The notes beneath the pieces are model-generated. The model searched no databases. It was not told where the DNA came from and was given only the letters and a program-made list of their open reading frames with translations. A stretch of DNA of 64,000 nucleotides from Fragilariopsis cylindrus CCMP1102 (taxonomy: Eukaryota > Bacillariophyta > Bacillariophyceae > Bacillariales > Bacillariaceae), in assembly GCA_900095095.1 (NCBI GenBank), contig FMBT01000298.1:310001-374000 (forward strand). Reading direction: 5' to 3'. Below, in pieces: positions 9,941-19,628 of this stretch. The translations under genes were made by a program, and so were the position numbers. Every line of letters begins with the position of its first letter. Position 1 is the stretch's first letter.

Positions 9941-12658
9941 TCAAATACCAAATTGTCCAATTCCATCATTTGGAACTCCAATAGTAGCCAATGCATTAGC
10001 TGATGTAGCAGCAGCAGCAGTAGCACGAGCAGCAGTATTTTGTCTTTTTCTACTACTATCTGGAATAGCGGAAAAAAAAGATTCATTCGTCCGTTTCTTT
10101 TTTGTCTTATCAGGATTTAAAAGATAATAAAGAGGAGACTCGGACGCCTTACTTTTAATATTATGTTTCTTCTTCTTGTACGCTATCACACGGGTTCCTA
10201 ATCCATTGATAGCAGCTTTGAACTTTGACTTTTTTATTTCTCCTTTTGTAACGGTAGGGTTTGTTAATTTAATCATTTTCACCAATGCCTGTTCTTGAAT
10301 AGCGGAACATAAACTCCAGCGGTCAACAGCATTCATGTTATCATCTGTATCACGTAATCTTTTTAATTGTTCTGCTGTACAAGACACAAAGGCCAACTCT
10401 AATGATGCGGTGTACTTTGATTTCTCATTGCCAATTCCATCAAAATATCCGTTCGTATCAAAAAACATACCATTATTGTCAACAAATCTTGCTATCTTGT
10501 TTTGTCTTTTTAAACCAGTTAGAACATTTGCCAATTGGAACCCTGTTAATGGAATTTCTGCAAATGGAGAATCTCTTAATTCATCCTGAACCATTTTCTC
10601 CATTTCATTGTTATTATTACTATTGTTATTATATTCATATACGGCTAAAATGCTGCTGTCATCAGAACCTTTAGAAGAAGTAGGAGTAGTAGTAGAAGAA
10701 GACGTAGGTGATGACATGTCTGATAATTGAGATGATTGAGGTGATAAGGTGAGACGACGACTGTTGACAACTGTTGTTGGTTGTTTTAGTTTTTGCATTT
10801 CATTGTCCTGTTGTTGTTTCTCCTTATCCTTTTTAGCTAGTAATTCATCTTTACGTACTACTGCTCGTTCTAAAGCACTAATTTTCTCATTAGCTTTGTT
10901 AAGTGCTGCATTCAAACTGTTATTTTTGGATTGCATTCTAACAGTTGATTCGGTGTTACGATTAAGTGCTTCTACAATCAAAGAAGCGCTTGCATTATCC
11001 TTTAATCTAATACCACATTCATTTGATTGTATAAAATGTAGTCTAATACTGTTGCTCCAGTCTTCAAGTTTTTTGATACTCAAACCGTTGATAGATCTAA
11101 ATACCGATTCCATACGATGAACGACCAAATCCCCTGGACCATATTTAATAAACATGTGGTTGTAAGACATGATAACCGTGGCTGCAAGCCCACGCAACCA
11201 TGGACGTAATCTTTCACCTTGCTTAAAATCTTCTAAATTACTGGGAAGTAATCCATCAATTACTCTATTAATAAATTGATCATCACCAAGAGGAATACCA
11301 TCAAAACAGCAATGTTTCGGCTTCCCCAAAACATCAGGATAATCATTCAAGCACATTCCAGCTGGTAGTGTTAATCCAACACCACCAAAGTCTATATAGG
11401 TTTGCATATTGCCCCCAATTTTGTGACCAGAACGTGCAGCCGTCTGAACCAATGTTATATCACGATGGACTATACACATTGTCATCGTTCCTTTTCTAGG
11501 GGATTTACCTGTATATTGCATAACAATTTTTTTAGGTGTTTTTGGAGGAAGGTGCTTCCGAATTGTAGCAGTTTGCTGAGTGCCCGCATAAGAACGACCA
11601 TTTTCTTGACAACGATAGAATATATAATCACGTTTGTCATCATCTACTTCTCTACATAGCATTCTGTTGTCCTCAATGAAAGCACATGCCATGGCATGCT
11701 CATTGTCAATTTCATAAAGATCAGGATCATGATAATTCATGTGGGACATTCCGTATGAATTTTTTGTCTTTGGTTCACGCCAACCGATATTAATAACTTT
11801 AACATATGGATCCCATACCATCTCTGAAAAACGCATTTGTTCTACCTCACTTGATCTTCCCATGCTATATGTACTATGACACAGTTTAGATCGATCTACA
11901 TAATTTGAATTTGATAATGTTGACGATTTCATGATGCTTACACAGATAGAATATAGATCAATTTTTTCAATGAAATCAATTGCATCATCAGCTCGTAGCA
12001 CCATTGATGGTATTTTTGGATACAAGCACCGCGTGCTGGCATCCCATATTTCCCCATCACCCAGGAATACTTTCTCGTCGTAGCCTTTTTTTAAATTAGC
12101 TCTCATCGTTACCCACCAAATTTGCTTGCTGGCCTCACCAATCAGGTAGGGATGTTCGGGATGATCGGCTTTAAGTAAGGCTAGCAACGAACCAAAATAA
12201 TTCAAGATTGTAGTTACTCCAAGACGAGATGGATCAACTTGATGCCAACCATTGTCTTTGTACCAACCAAGGGGAATGAAATTCTTAATTAATAATTCCA
12301 TGTACTGCTTGAAGAAGTGGACAACTTTTTCACCTTTAATGTCATCATACTCCAATGTGTTAAAGTATTTATTTGTACCTTCTCCAAACATCTGAGTAAC
12401 AGCATCATAGCATCTACGACCAAGCCTATCGTTGCTTGATGTACCATCACTAATACCAGCGGCCCTAGTAGAAGTACTCTCTACATCATTCATTGCATTA
12501 TTTGAATTCTTTCTAATAGAGGCTGCAACTGCTTCGAAAGCATTCTCTCTTCCTGTATTACGAGGATGATTTGGATGGTAAATATTACTTGGATGAGCCG
12601 CACGGTGTTGGGTGCCGGTGTTTTTATTACCACCAGCAGCACGAGCCATTCCACTCAT
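9941..12658 (-). CDS. Tyrosine-recombinase-like protein, Crypton-type (905 aa)
   Basis: One uninterrupted ORF of 905 aa with ATG at 12658. I see a plausible tyrosine-recombinase layout: a helical N-terminal core-binding-like region (residues about 90-190), an Arg box GRSSEVEQMRF (about 267), a second box GKSPRKG (about 386; usual H-x-x-R, here K-x-x-R), then ARSGHKIGG (His about 411) and QTYID (Tyr about 421). A GDDQFINRVIDGLLP segment follows, resembling the GDQ..GR...GL stretch of stramenopile Crypton proteins. The C-terminal half has a coiled coil (about 560-630), a Ser/Thr/Asn-rich linker and a basic tail that could bind DNA. Such enzymes cut and rejoin DNA through a phosphotyrosine. The assignment rests on motif reading, not alignment; other mobile-element proteins are possible. 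The neighbouring RusA gene may belong to the same unit. Confidence 0.55.
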   Translation of the reverse strand: MSGMARAAGGNKNTGTQHRAAHPSNIYHPNHPRNTGRENAFEAVAASIRKNSNNAMNDVESTSTRAAGISDGTSSNDRLGRRCYDAVTQMFGEGTNKYFNTLEYDDIKGEKVVHFFKQYMELLIKNFIPLGWYKDNGWHQVDPSRLGVTTILNYFGSLLALLKADHPEHPYLIGEASKQIWWVTMRANLKKGYDEKVFLGDGEIWDASTRCLYPKIPSMVLRADDAIDFIEKIDLYSICVSIMKSSTLSNSNYVDRSKLCHSTYSMGRSSEVEQMRFSEMVWDPYVKVINIGWREPKTKNSYGMSHMNYHDPDLYEIDNEHAMACAFIEDNRMLCREVDDDKRDYIFYRCQENGRSYAGTQQTATIRKHLPPKTPKKIVMQYTGKSPRKGTMTMCIVHRDITLVQTAARSGHKIGGNMQTYIDFGGVGLTLPAGMCLNDYPDVLGKPKHCCFDGIPLGDDQFINRVIDGLLPSNLEDFKQGERLRPWLRGLAATVIMSYNHMFIKYGPGDLVVHRMESVFRSINGLSIKKLEDWSNSIRLHFIQSNECGIRLKDNASASLIVEALNRNTESTVRMQSKNNSLNAALNKANEKISALERAVVRKDELLAKKDKEKQQQDNEMQKLKQPTTVVNSRRLTLSPQSSQLSDMSSPTSSSTTTPTSSKGSDDSSILAVYEYNNNSNNNNEMEKMVQDELRDSPFAEIPLTGFQLANVLTGLKRQNKIARFVDNNGMFFDTNGYFDGIGNEKSKYTASLELAFVSCTAEQLKRLRDTDDNMNAVDRWSLCSAIQEQALVKMIKLTNPTVTKGEIKKSKFKAAINGLGTRVIAYKKKKHNIKSKASESPLYYLLNPDKTKKKRTNESFFSAIPDSSRKRQNTAARATAAAATSANALATIGVPNDGIGQFGI

Positions 12659-12921
12659 ACTGATGTTATTCTTTATTGCAAGTAGTTCCTGCTACAGTTG
12701 TCTTTACTTTACTGCCGCTGTATGCTTAATGGTTATGTACAACAAGTGAACTTGTTGTCTTTTATAAGAATCGCATTGCCGCATTGCCTTAATGTTTTTG
12801 GCGGAAAAGCACATACTGTACATCATGTACATGTATGTAAACTATTCACTTAGGACTATTTTCTTTGTAACGAGCATTGGTTTTAGCGCGCACTTAATAC
12901 TCTGATGGAATACAGACCAAC

Positions 12922-12944
12922 TTTCAGGTTAATATTACCTGAAA
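12922..12944. repeat. Perfect 8-bp hairpin TTTCAGGT / ACCTGAAA with TAATATTAC
   Basis: Perfect 8-base stem with loop TAATATT. The loop plus the first two bases of the 3' stem spell TAATATTAC (12930-12938), the nonanucleotide at the nicking origin of several circular ssDNA replicons. It lies about 260 bases upstream of the recombinase start and shares its stem core with the hairpin at 7471-7487. No Rep gene is seen, so the origin reading is only a lead. Confidence 0.6.
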
Positions 12945-13515
12945 CCTTTTAGTTGTCTGTCGCATTTTAACACTTTTAAATTGTCCCTTTCTTGTTTTGT
13001 ACGAGGTAGAAACGCATCTGTATCATATGTATATTAGGTACCGTAGTATCATTGAATCATACGGTCCAATAGTGAGTTCTTTACCACGGAAAAACAGTGC
13101 GCGGTACGCAAAAAATCTGAAAGCAAGTGAATGGACACAATGAATATCAACGATATCACTACAACCATGAGACGGCAGCAATTTCCGCTGTCTCTCTCTC
13201 TTTCATAATTTTTAACTTTCAGATTCAATTGAAGGTAAGGTAGAACTATCGATATGTGGTAGATGATGATGATGATGATGACAATGATGACGATCGCTGC
13301 TACCATGACGTGATGCGTTTCCTTACGTCGAACTACTTGATATCTATTCTCGTCTCTAATGTGTTCATCGTTTCGTGTTTGTTCGTTACAACATTTGTTG
13401 GTCACAATAGTAGAAGATTCAGTATCATGTTAACTCGATCAATAAGCTTGTTACTGTTGCTAATCCAATGTTGCCACAGTTAATTATAAAGCTGAAAAAT
13501 TTTCGACAAAACTCG

Positions 13516-13665
13516 ATGGAAGAAAAGACGTTAGAATTCTTTCTCAAACAGGCAAAAAAAATTGGCAGGGTTCCTTTTCTAGTGATCGACGAGACGCACC
13601 AAGACCTTGGACAAAGAGATAGCGGAAAGTCTACAGAAGCCTTTGGAAACTACAAAGTGCCATGA
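13516..13665 (+). CDS. Short ORF, unknown, possibly a gene fragment
   Basis: 49 codons from ATG, including KKIGRVPFLVIDETHQDLG and a Lys/Ser-rich end. The composition is protein-like, but there is no recognised domain or flanking exon. It could be a remnant of a mobile-element protein or chance. Confidence 0.2.
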   Translation: MEEKTLEFFLKQAKKIGRVPFLVIDETHQDLGQRDSGKSTEAFGNYKVP

Positions 13666-14373
13666 TTAGGACGAAACACACGTACGCTCACGCCTTGACA
13701 GAAGGCAGTCTGCCTCCTTTTTATTTAAGTTATCTCATATAATAGAGTAGAGTCTCTAACAACTCCAACTCCGACTTACAAGCTATTTTGCATTGTCATC
13801 AACAAAGCAATGTTGCGTACCTTTACTGTGGCGAGGTTGGCTTTCCAAGTTTAACAAGCTTAGCAGAGGTTGGGAAGGGAGGATTGGTCAGAACAATTAA
13901 AAAGTAGTAGTACAAATATTGGATTGATACTATAGACCCTAGCTTATATTATTTTTTTTACTTCCTTAGTATCAACGTGATGACAAAAGTATAGGAAAAA
14001 TTCGCATGTGGTATTGAATATTCGAAAACAGTTGTGAATGTTGTAATAATTATTCCATCTATCGTTTCCTGATGATTAAAATTGTTTCTACGAAGCATAT
14101 TACTATTAAGTAAGACAGACAACCCGAAAAAAACAAGTACAGTACTGTAGTATGTTACGTGTTCGCGCCAATTTTTTCTTGAAAAAAGCAGGCGCGCGCA
14201 AAAACATATCACCATAATATCAAATAGCACTGCTCATGCATGGATGCACAACAAAACCTCACAAAAAAAATGTTGCCACAAGATTTACAAAAAAATAGTA
14301 CATCGACAAAGTACATTACAATTGTATTTAGTATTTTAAAATTGAATTTCCTCAAACCAGTAGTAGAAGAAGA

Positions 14374-14404
<31 letters not shown>

Positions 14405-14429
14405 TTCAATAAGTTAGAAACGAGGCAAG

Positions 14430-16919
14430 ATGGACGAATTGTTTGATCTCATGAATGATGACTATGATGATGATGCTGATGAGGCAGAGAAACGACCAAT
14501 GGAAAATTCCGTTGCTGCTGCTAACACCATTAATAATAGTAACAACACCAATAGTGACGATCACATAAAAATAATGAAAAGAGATAGAAGCAAAGTGGTC
14601 GTCTCATCTTCCCAGTCAAATACAAGTAGAAGAACACAGGCACAGGCAGGACGATCAGGCAATTCCTCCTCCTCCAATCAACTTCAACTTCAACATCGAA
14701 ATCGAAATCAAAATCGTGAACGCGACCAAGAACAAGAAAGCAACACAAGTACTACTAGTGGTAAAAAAACTCATGTAATAGAATCATCCGTCGACGATCG
14801 AATAGGAATTCGTATGAGGAATCGATTAGTATCAAGTAATGATTTAATGGAACTTATTACGGACTATATGTATTTCTCTCCATCGGTATTAAGTGCAATG
14901 GCATTATCACGTTTGAATACATTGTTACAGGACCCATCACCGATCATCGATTATGCAACCGTTGCTGGGAAGACTGAAAATCTTGTTACGATCGGTATAG
15001 TTTTTTCTAATAGCGGGACACGTATCAGTAGTAAGGGTGGTGCATTTTGTGTATTAACAATCGGTAACTTAAATTCGGGCCCATGTTTATCAATATTCCT
15101 ATTTGGTTCTGCATATGGCAAATATTGTGTTTCGTGTAAACCAGGTACGGTCATTGCCTTAATGCAACCTAAGCTCCTTCCTGCCAATCGAGGTGATGGT
15201 AATAGTGGTGGAAGCGGGAATAGTAATGGTAGTAATGGTCGTAATAGCAACAATAATAGCAACAACAGTACGGTTACATTTTCCGTGTACGATATCGGAC
15301 AATTGAAGGTCGTTGCAAATGCTAAAGACTACGGAACATGCAAAGGCTCGTCATCTTCTCGTGTCAAACAAAAAAATGGTACATGGTCGTCAACTGGACA
15401 GACTACTTGTAGACATTATGTTGACAAAACAATTTCAGAGTATTGTGACTTTCATCGAAAACAAAACCTCAGTGGTAGCAGTAATGGAAAAAAACAAAAT
15501 CTCAATAAATTTCAACAAGTCAAATCTGCCCATAGCCAAGCTGCTGCACCAATTCTGGTCGCTTCAAGAAGTAATAACAGCAACAATAATAATAATAGTA
15601 ATAATAATAATAAACCGAATCGTTTTCTTAAGGCTACTATTGGAGGGGTTGGAAATAATAATAATAATAATTCGGCAATACGAGCAACAGCAACACCCGG
15701 AATGATGTCGATGACGAAAAATACTACCAATCCAACATCATCAATTGGAATTCGTAGTAGTGGTAGTGGTGGTAATACCGGACGAAATAATATACCGATG
15801 CATATGACAAAACAACCACTAAACAACAACCGATCGTTGGTAGAACGAAAAACTAATATTACTACTAGTAATAGTGGTAATAAATCCAGTAATATCAATG
15901 CCGTTGAAAACCTTGCGAATCGATATAATAGCAAACGTGCTCGACCGAATCATTCTTCATCTACTACAAGTACCGGCGATTGCTGGTTGAAAGAGGCGGT
16001 AGCCACCACCTCGGTCAGGAGTAAAGGAACTGCAGGCAGACGTGGGTTATCACTTTCGCAATTCACGAACAAGAAGTCTGGTGGTGGTGGTACCATGACT
16101 ACTACTAGTTCTACTACCGACAGTAATAAAAAGAAAAGATCAATCAACACTGTTGGATGTGGTTTTAATGGATCTGTGAGTATCCCCAAACCTAATAAAA
16201 TGTTTCAACAACAACAGCAACAAACAACGAATGTAACAAATAATAATGCAAGCAGAGTAGCATTAAATGCATATACGTCAACAAAAAAGAAAGGCGAGCT
16301 TATGCAGCAGCAATCAATGCTTGCTCAAAGGATGAAAGAAAATGAATTCTCTATAAGCAGTCAGGAAAAGAAGAAGAACAACGGTTCGAATTTTTCTAGT
16401 ACTACTACTAAGAACAAACGATTGTTGAATCCGAAAAAGTCTACAAAGGATATTCGAAAGTGCAATAACAATAAATCTGGAGACAACAGCAACAACACGT
16501 TCCTTGATGTTATGGGTGCAATTGATGATCAAGAAAAAGTTCGTAATGCGAAAAGTCAATTCGCCAACGAATTTGAAGCAGATGATTATGCTAAAAGACG
16601 TCGTAAATTAGAGGAATTGGAAAAACTCGAGGCATCATCGGGAAGAAAGAAATCACTATTGGAACAACAAAACAGCAAGCGTCTAACGAAAGAATGGTAC
16701 TGTCAGACTTGTCAGAAAACATTCAGTTTGAAACCTAAAGGTTGCTTTACACAAAATCATCAAGTTAGGACGAACTATGATATTAAAAAATCTACAACAA
16801 AGGACGAGCAAAGAACAAAATTGCATGGAAAAAGTGCAGACGATGACGGATTAACTCTTGGATCAGGTATTGATTGGAGTAATGGTAATGATCGAGTAGG
16901 TCAGAATCGTTACAATTAA
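14430..16919 (+). CDS. MCM10: MCM10 replication initiation protein
   Basis: Intronless 829-aa ORF. Residues about 185-255 form the OB-fold region (TIGIVFSNSGTR, GAFCVLTIGNL, SIFLFGSAYGKYC). It is followed by the characteristic CCCH zinc finger, with ligands in GTCKG, TTCRH and EYCDFH. The C-terminus has a second Cys cluster (WYCQTCQKTFSLKPKGCF), matching the C-terminal zinc-binding part of MCM10. MCM10 binds ssDNA, the CMG helicase and polymerase alpha, and is needed to activate replication origins in the nucleus. The linkers between domains are extremely Asn/Ser/Gln-rich low-complexity sequence from AAT, AGT and CAA expansions, so length is partly repeat-driven. Basic clusters could act as nuclear signals. 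The ATG lies just after an AGT microsatellite. Confidence 0.9.
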   Translation: MDELFDLMNDDYDDDADEAEKRPMENSVAAANTINNSNNTNSDDHIKIMKRDRSKVVVSSSQSNTSRRTQAQAGRSGNSSSSNQLQLQHRNRNQNRERDQEQESNTSTTSGKKTHVIESSVDDRIGIRMRNRLVSSNDLMELITDYMYFSPSVLSAMALSRLNTLLQDPSPIIDYATVAGKTENLVTIGIVFSNSGTRISSKGGAFCVLTIGNLNSGPCLSIFLFGSAYGKYCVSCKPGTVIALMQPKLLPANRGDGNSGGSGNSNGSNGRNSNNNSNNSTVTFSVYDIGQLKVVANAKDYGTCKGSSSSRVKQKNGTWSSTGQTTCRHYVDKTISEYCDFHRKQNLSGSSNGKKQNLNKFQQVKSAHSQAAAPILVASRSNNSNNNNNSNNNNKPNRFLKATIGGVGNNNNNNSAIRATATPGMMSMTKNTTNPTSSIGIRSSGSGGNTGRNNIPMHMTKQPLNNNRSLVERKTNITTSNSGNKSSNINAVENLANRYNSKRARPNHSSSTTSTGDCWLKEAVATTSVRSKGTAGRRGLSLSQFTNKKSGGGGTMTTTSSTTDSNKKKRSINTVGCGFNGSVSIPKPNKMFQQQQQQTTNVTNNNASRVALNAYTSTKKKGELMQQQSMLAQRMKENEFSISSQEKKKNNGSNFSSTTTKNKRLLNPKKSTKDIRKCNNNKSGDNSNNTFLDVMGAIDDQEKVRNAKSQFANEFEADDYAKRRRKLEELEKLEASSGRKKSLLEQQNSKRLTKEWYCQTCQKTFSLKPKGCFTQNHQVRTNYDIKKSTTKDEQRTKLHGKSADDDGLTLGSGIDWSNGNDRVGQNRYN

Positions 16920-17249
16920 TATCAAATAGATACATATATATATATATCAAATAGATACATATATATATATATATATAAATTGACATCAATTCCGTCGAGG
17001 AAAGTAGCAACAAAAATCTAGCATTCTTTATTTTCCATTAATAAATAGCACCAACCATTCATCTAAAGATAAAATTTAGTCAAGATAGGAAAGATCCCCA
17101 TTTTTCTTGTTGGGAGCCTCATTCTTGCAGTGTTATTCGCACATTATATCTAAAAAATATCTTGGAGAATTTATATACTAAAATTATTATCATTCGAAAG
17201 GTCAACAACAACCAAAATACGCAGAAAGATCCAAAATTAACTAATCTTT
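16920..17249. other. Convergent intergenic region with AT repeats
   Basis: The 3' ends of MCM10 and GcvH face each other. It has a tandem duplication of ATCAAATAGATACATATATA (about 16921 and 16947) and an AT dinucleotide run. No gene is present. Confidence 0.6.
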
Positions 17250-17980
17250 TTAAGCCTCATCCTCGCAGTGTTTTTCGTAGTCGGTCTCATCCATGAGTTT
17301 CTGTGCTTCACTTGTGTCAGTCATTTCAATCTTAATAAACCATGCTTCAGCCTCCGCGGAACTATTAACTAACTCAGGACTATCGTTCAATGCTTCGTTT
17401 ATTTCAACAACTGTACCAGAAACAGGTGCGTACACATCCGATGCTGCCTTGACCGATTCAACACTTCCAAACGAGTCTCCTGCGTCAAATTCATCCCCTA
17501 CATCAGGCAAACTCACAAAGACGATATCACCAAGTGCTGCCTGAGCGAAATCTGTAATTCCGCATGTTCCAATAATTCCATCAACCTTGACATATTCGTG
17601 AGCTAATTAATATTATTATTATTCATTATTATAATTATTTATTATTATTATTATTATTTATTATTGTTATTATTATTATAATCAACGTAAAGACACAGTC
17701 CGGAGATGAAATAATAATGTTTCGAAAATAAAAGGTTAGTGCAAATAAACTAAACAAATGATAAGTCACAGTACAGTAGACATTCTCCTCTCGCCTAAAC
17801 ATACATATGCTAAAATGAATAAATAAATGCACATCCATTTCAAACGGAAATCTTCGTCTTACCAGGGGTGTAGTAGCTAGAAAGACGAGTAGCCCCAAGG
17901 TGCTGGGACGCGACCTTTGTTCGGAGAGTTTTTCCAAGGACTCGGCGGCTTAAGTTAAGAGCAAATCGAGATGAAGACAT
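17250..17980 (-). CDS. GCVH: Glycine cleavage system H protein, mitochondrial, two exons
   Basis: Exon 1 is 17980-17863 and exon 2 is 17602-17250, joined by a phase-1 GT-AG intron; the product is 156 aa. Exon 1 encodes an Arg/Ser/Leu-rich amphipathic mitochondrial presequence (MSSSRFALNLSRRVLGKTL). The mature part starts near AHEYVKVDG and continues with GITDFAQAALGDIVFVSLP, GDSFGSVESVKAASDVYAP and PELVN, the H-protein core. The lipoylated Lys is in SVKAAS. The H protein carries the aminomethyl group between the P, T and L proteins during glycine breakdown and in photorespiration, and can also pass lipoate to other enzymes. The intron contains ATT-type microsatellite sequence. The gene is divergent from the Mpv17-type gene. 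Confidence 0.95.
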
Positions 17981-18435
17981 GATGCACTATTGTAGTTGGA
18001 ACAAGTTGGAAGTCGAAGTGATAGCTTTGGATACAACAGCGAGAGTAAAATATGTGCAGTTGTACTACAAGTACTGTACAAAAAGAAAGAGGGAAACAAT
18101 ATCTATTTTATTTTTGTGATGTGTAACGTCATACCGGTAATCAATCAGAACGTGTCGTTTTAACGCGGTTTCAACCTTAAAATCGTAATATAAAGCTCGT
18201 TAGGGTTAGGGCTAAGCAAATCCAATCCAATCTAATCTACGATCACTTATGTTTAAAAATGTGACTTGACACTTGACGTTCGATGGCGATCTTTCTTTTA
18301 TCTTTTGACTTGGACATCAAACATAAATTAGTAGTCGCTGAACTTAATAAGGTAGTCCTGCTACCTGTACTACAGTACCACGTTAGAGCTAAGGCCAAGA
18401 TCATAAAACGGTATCTTCCAATATATTCCGCTAAG
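17981..18435. other. Divergent promoter region (GcvH / Mpv17-type)
   Basis: About 450 bases between two start codons. It includes a two-unit telomere-like GTTAGGGTTAGGG at 18199-18211. The Mpv17 frame is open upstream of 18436 as far as 18283, so part of this may be coding if an earlier ATG is used. Confidence 0.5.
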
Positions 18436-19329
18436 ATGCTTTCGAAACTCAAGTTTTTATCCGTTGGGGTTCTCATCGCAATGGGTGGATCGATATTATC
18501 ACCACCGTCATCACCCCATAATGCTTGTGAAGCACTACAAATTGTTCCTTTATCGGTCGGCGCTTGGACATTGTACAAACAGATGTTGGTGGCACAGCCT
18601 CTCGTAACGAAATCGCTCACCTCCAGTGGCATTATGGGTATTTCCGATGTCGTGTGCCAAAAGGTTGTCGCAAAGGCTACTCCTGTGGATGAGAGACCAT
18701 CAAAGTTGGATTCGACACGAGTACTCCATGTGGCAATCACCGGAGCGATATGGTCCGGTCCCGTCACTCACTATTGGTATATTATCCTCGAAAAAATGTA
18801 TGCAGTCATCGCCAAAGCTGCCAGTATTCAAGATCCAGTAATCGCTCTTATTGTGAAATTGATTTTGGATTCTACTATATTTTCTTCTGTGACCATCACA
18901 GGTGTGTTCTTAAACGACTTTATAAAAGTGTCTATTCGACGTGATGTGACAATGTGACAATAGTGCATGCTTATCATTCCTAAATCAGAGTATCAATCTC
19001 CCGATGACGTTCTTAAACTTACGTATTTATATCAATTCAATTCATTATTGCTGTTGCAATGCATCATTCGTGAATTTTTCGCAGGTTACTTCACATTAAG
19101 GTCACTACTCGAGGGCAGTGGCCTCGCTGGAGCAAAGGAGAAATTAACTACAAGGTTCCTTACAACGTTGTTCGGAGCCTGGAAATTCTGGCCAATGGCA
19201 AATGCTGTCAATTTCTGGTTTGTTCCATTCCAGTTCAGAGTGCTATATATGAACATATTGTCTTTATTTTGGACAGGTTGGTTGACGTATGTCAATTCCA
19301 GAAAAATTTCCGTACCCAAGAAGGATTAA
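18436..19329 (+). CDS. Mpv17/PMP22-family membrane protein, two exons
   Basis: Exon 1 runs to 18901 and exon 2 is 19085-19329. They are joined by a 183-nt GT-AG intron that completes a Gly codon (TITG-YFTLRSLLEG). The C-terminus holds the family signature WKFWPMANAVNFWFVPFQFR, followed by a last membrane helix (LSLFWTGWLTYV). Earlier segments include LYKQMLVAQPLVTKS (the usual W..Y...L..PL.T) and SGIMGISDVVCQ (the G.l...GD...Q region). Family members are four-helix proteins of mitochondrial inner or peroxisomal membranes, probably channels. I chose ATG 18436, giving a hydrophobic N-terminus typical of targeting; ATG 18283 would add 51 residues. Asp replaces Gly-Asp in the Q motif neighbourhood only slightly. 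No frameshift. Confidence 0.82.
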
Positions 19330-19628
19330 ATTGCATGGGTAGAAGAATAGTTTTCACAATACTATAAACTTAGTAGCTAGCTAGTATTCATTTACATTCT
19401 TTTTCTATAAATCCAACATGAATGTAATGGTCATTTTGCTTGCCCATTACGATGAACAGTAACTTCCGGATTCAGTATAATATGATGATATTTTTTTGTA
19501 AAACTAAACTAATTATTGCCATCTCATTTCCCCGTAATTGATTCAAAAAAGTGAGTTAGTTTTGGATCGATTGCAAGTGATTTATTCATCTCTTTAAAAA
19601 ATGCTTTGTCAGTTTTCCTTCCTTTGCC
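19330..19628. other. Intergenic, no gene seen
   Basis: About 300 AT-rich bases between the Mpv17-type gene and the decayed mobile-element sequence. No structure was noted. Confidence 0.5.

Larger units (their letters stand above)
12659..14429. other. Intergenic, right flank of recombinase block to MCM10
   Basis: Holds the hairpin at 12922-12944, a GATGATGATG simple repeat near 13262-13285, an imperfect palindrome near 14139-14152 and an AGT microsatellite just upstream of MCM10 (about 14370-14403). A short frame at 13516-13665 is listed separately. No other gene is supported. Confidence 0.5.

Noticed and set aside
15512-15934. Leu-rich minus-strand frame inside MCM10
   Set aside because: Shadow of the Asn/Ser-rich linker of MCM10.
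18199-18213. Telomere-like GTTAGGGTTAGGG
   Set aside because: Only two units, internal, between two normal genes. Not enough for an interstitial telomere.
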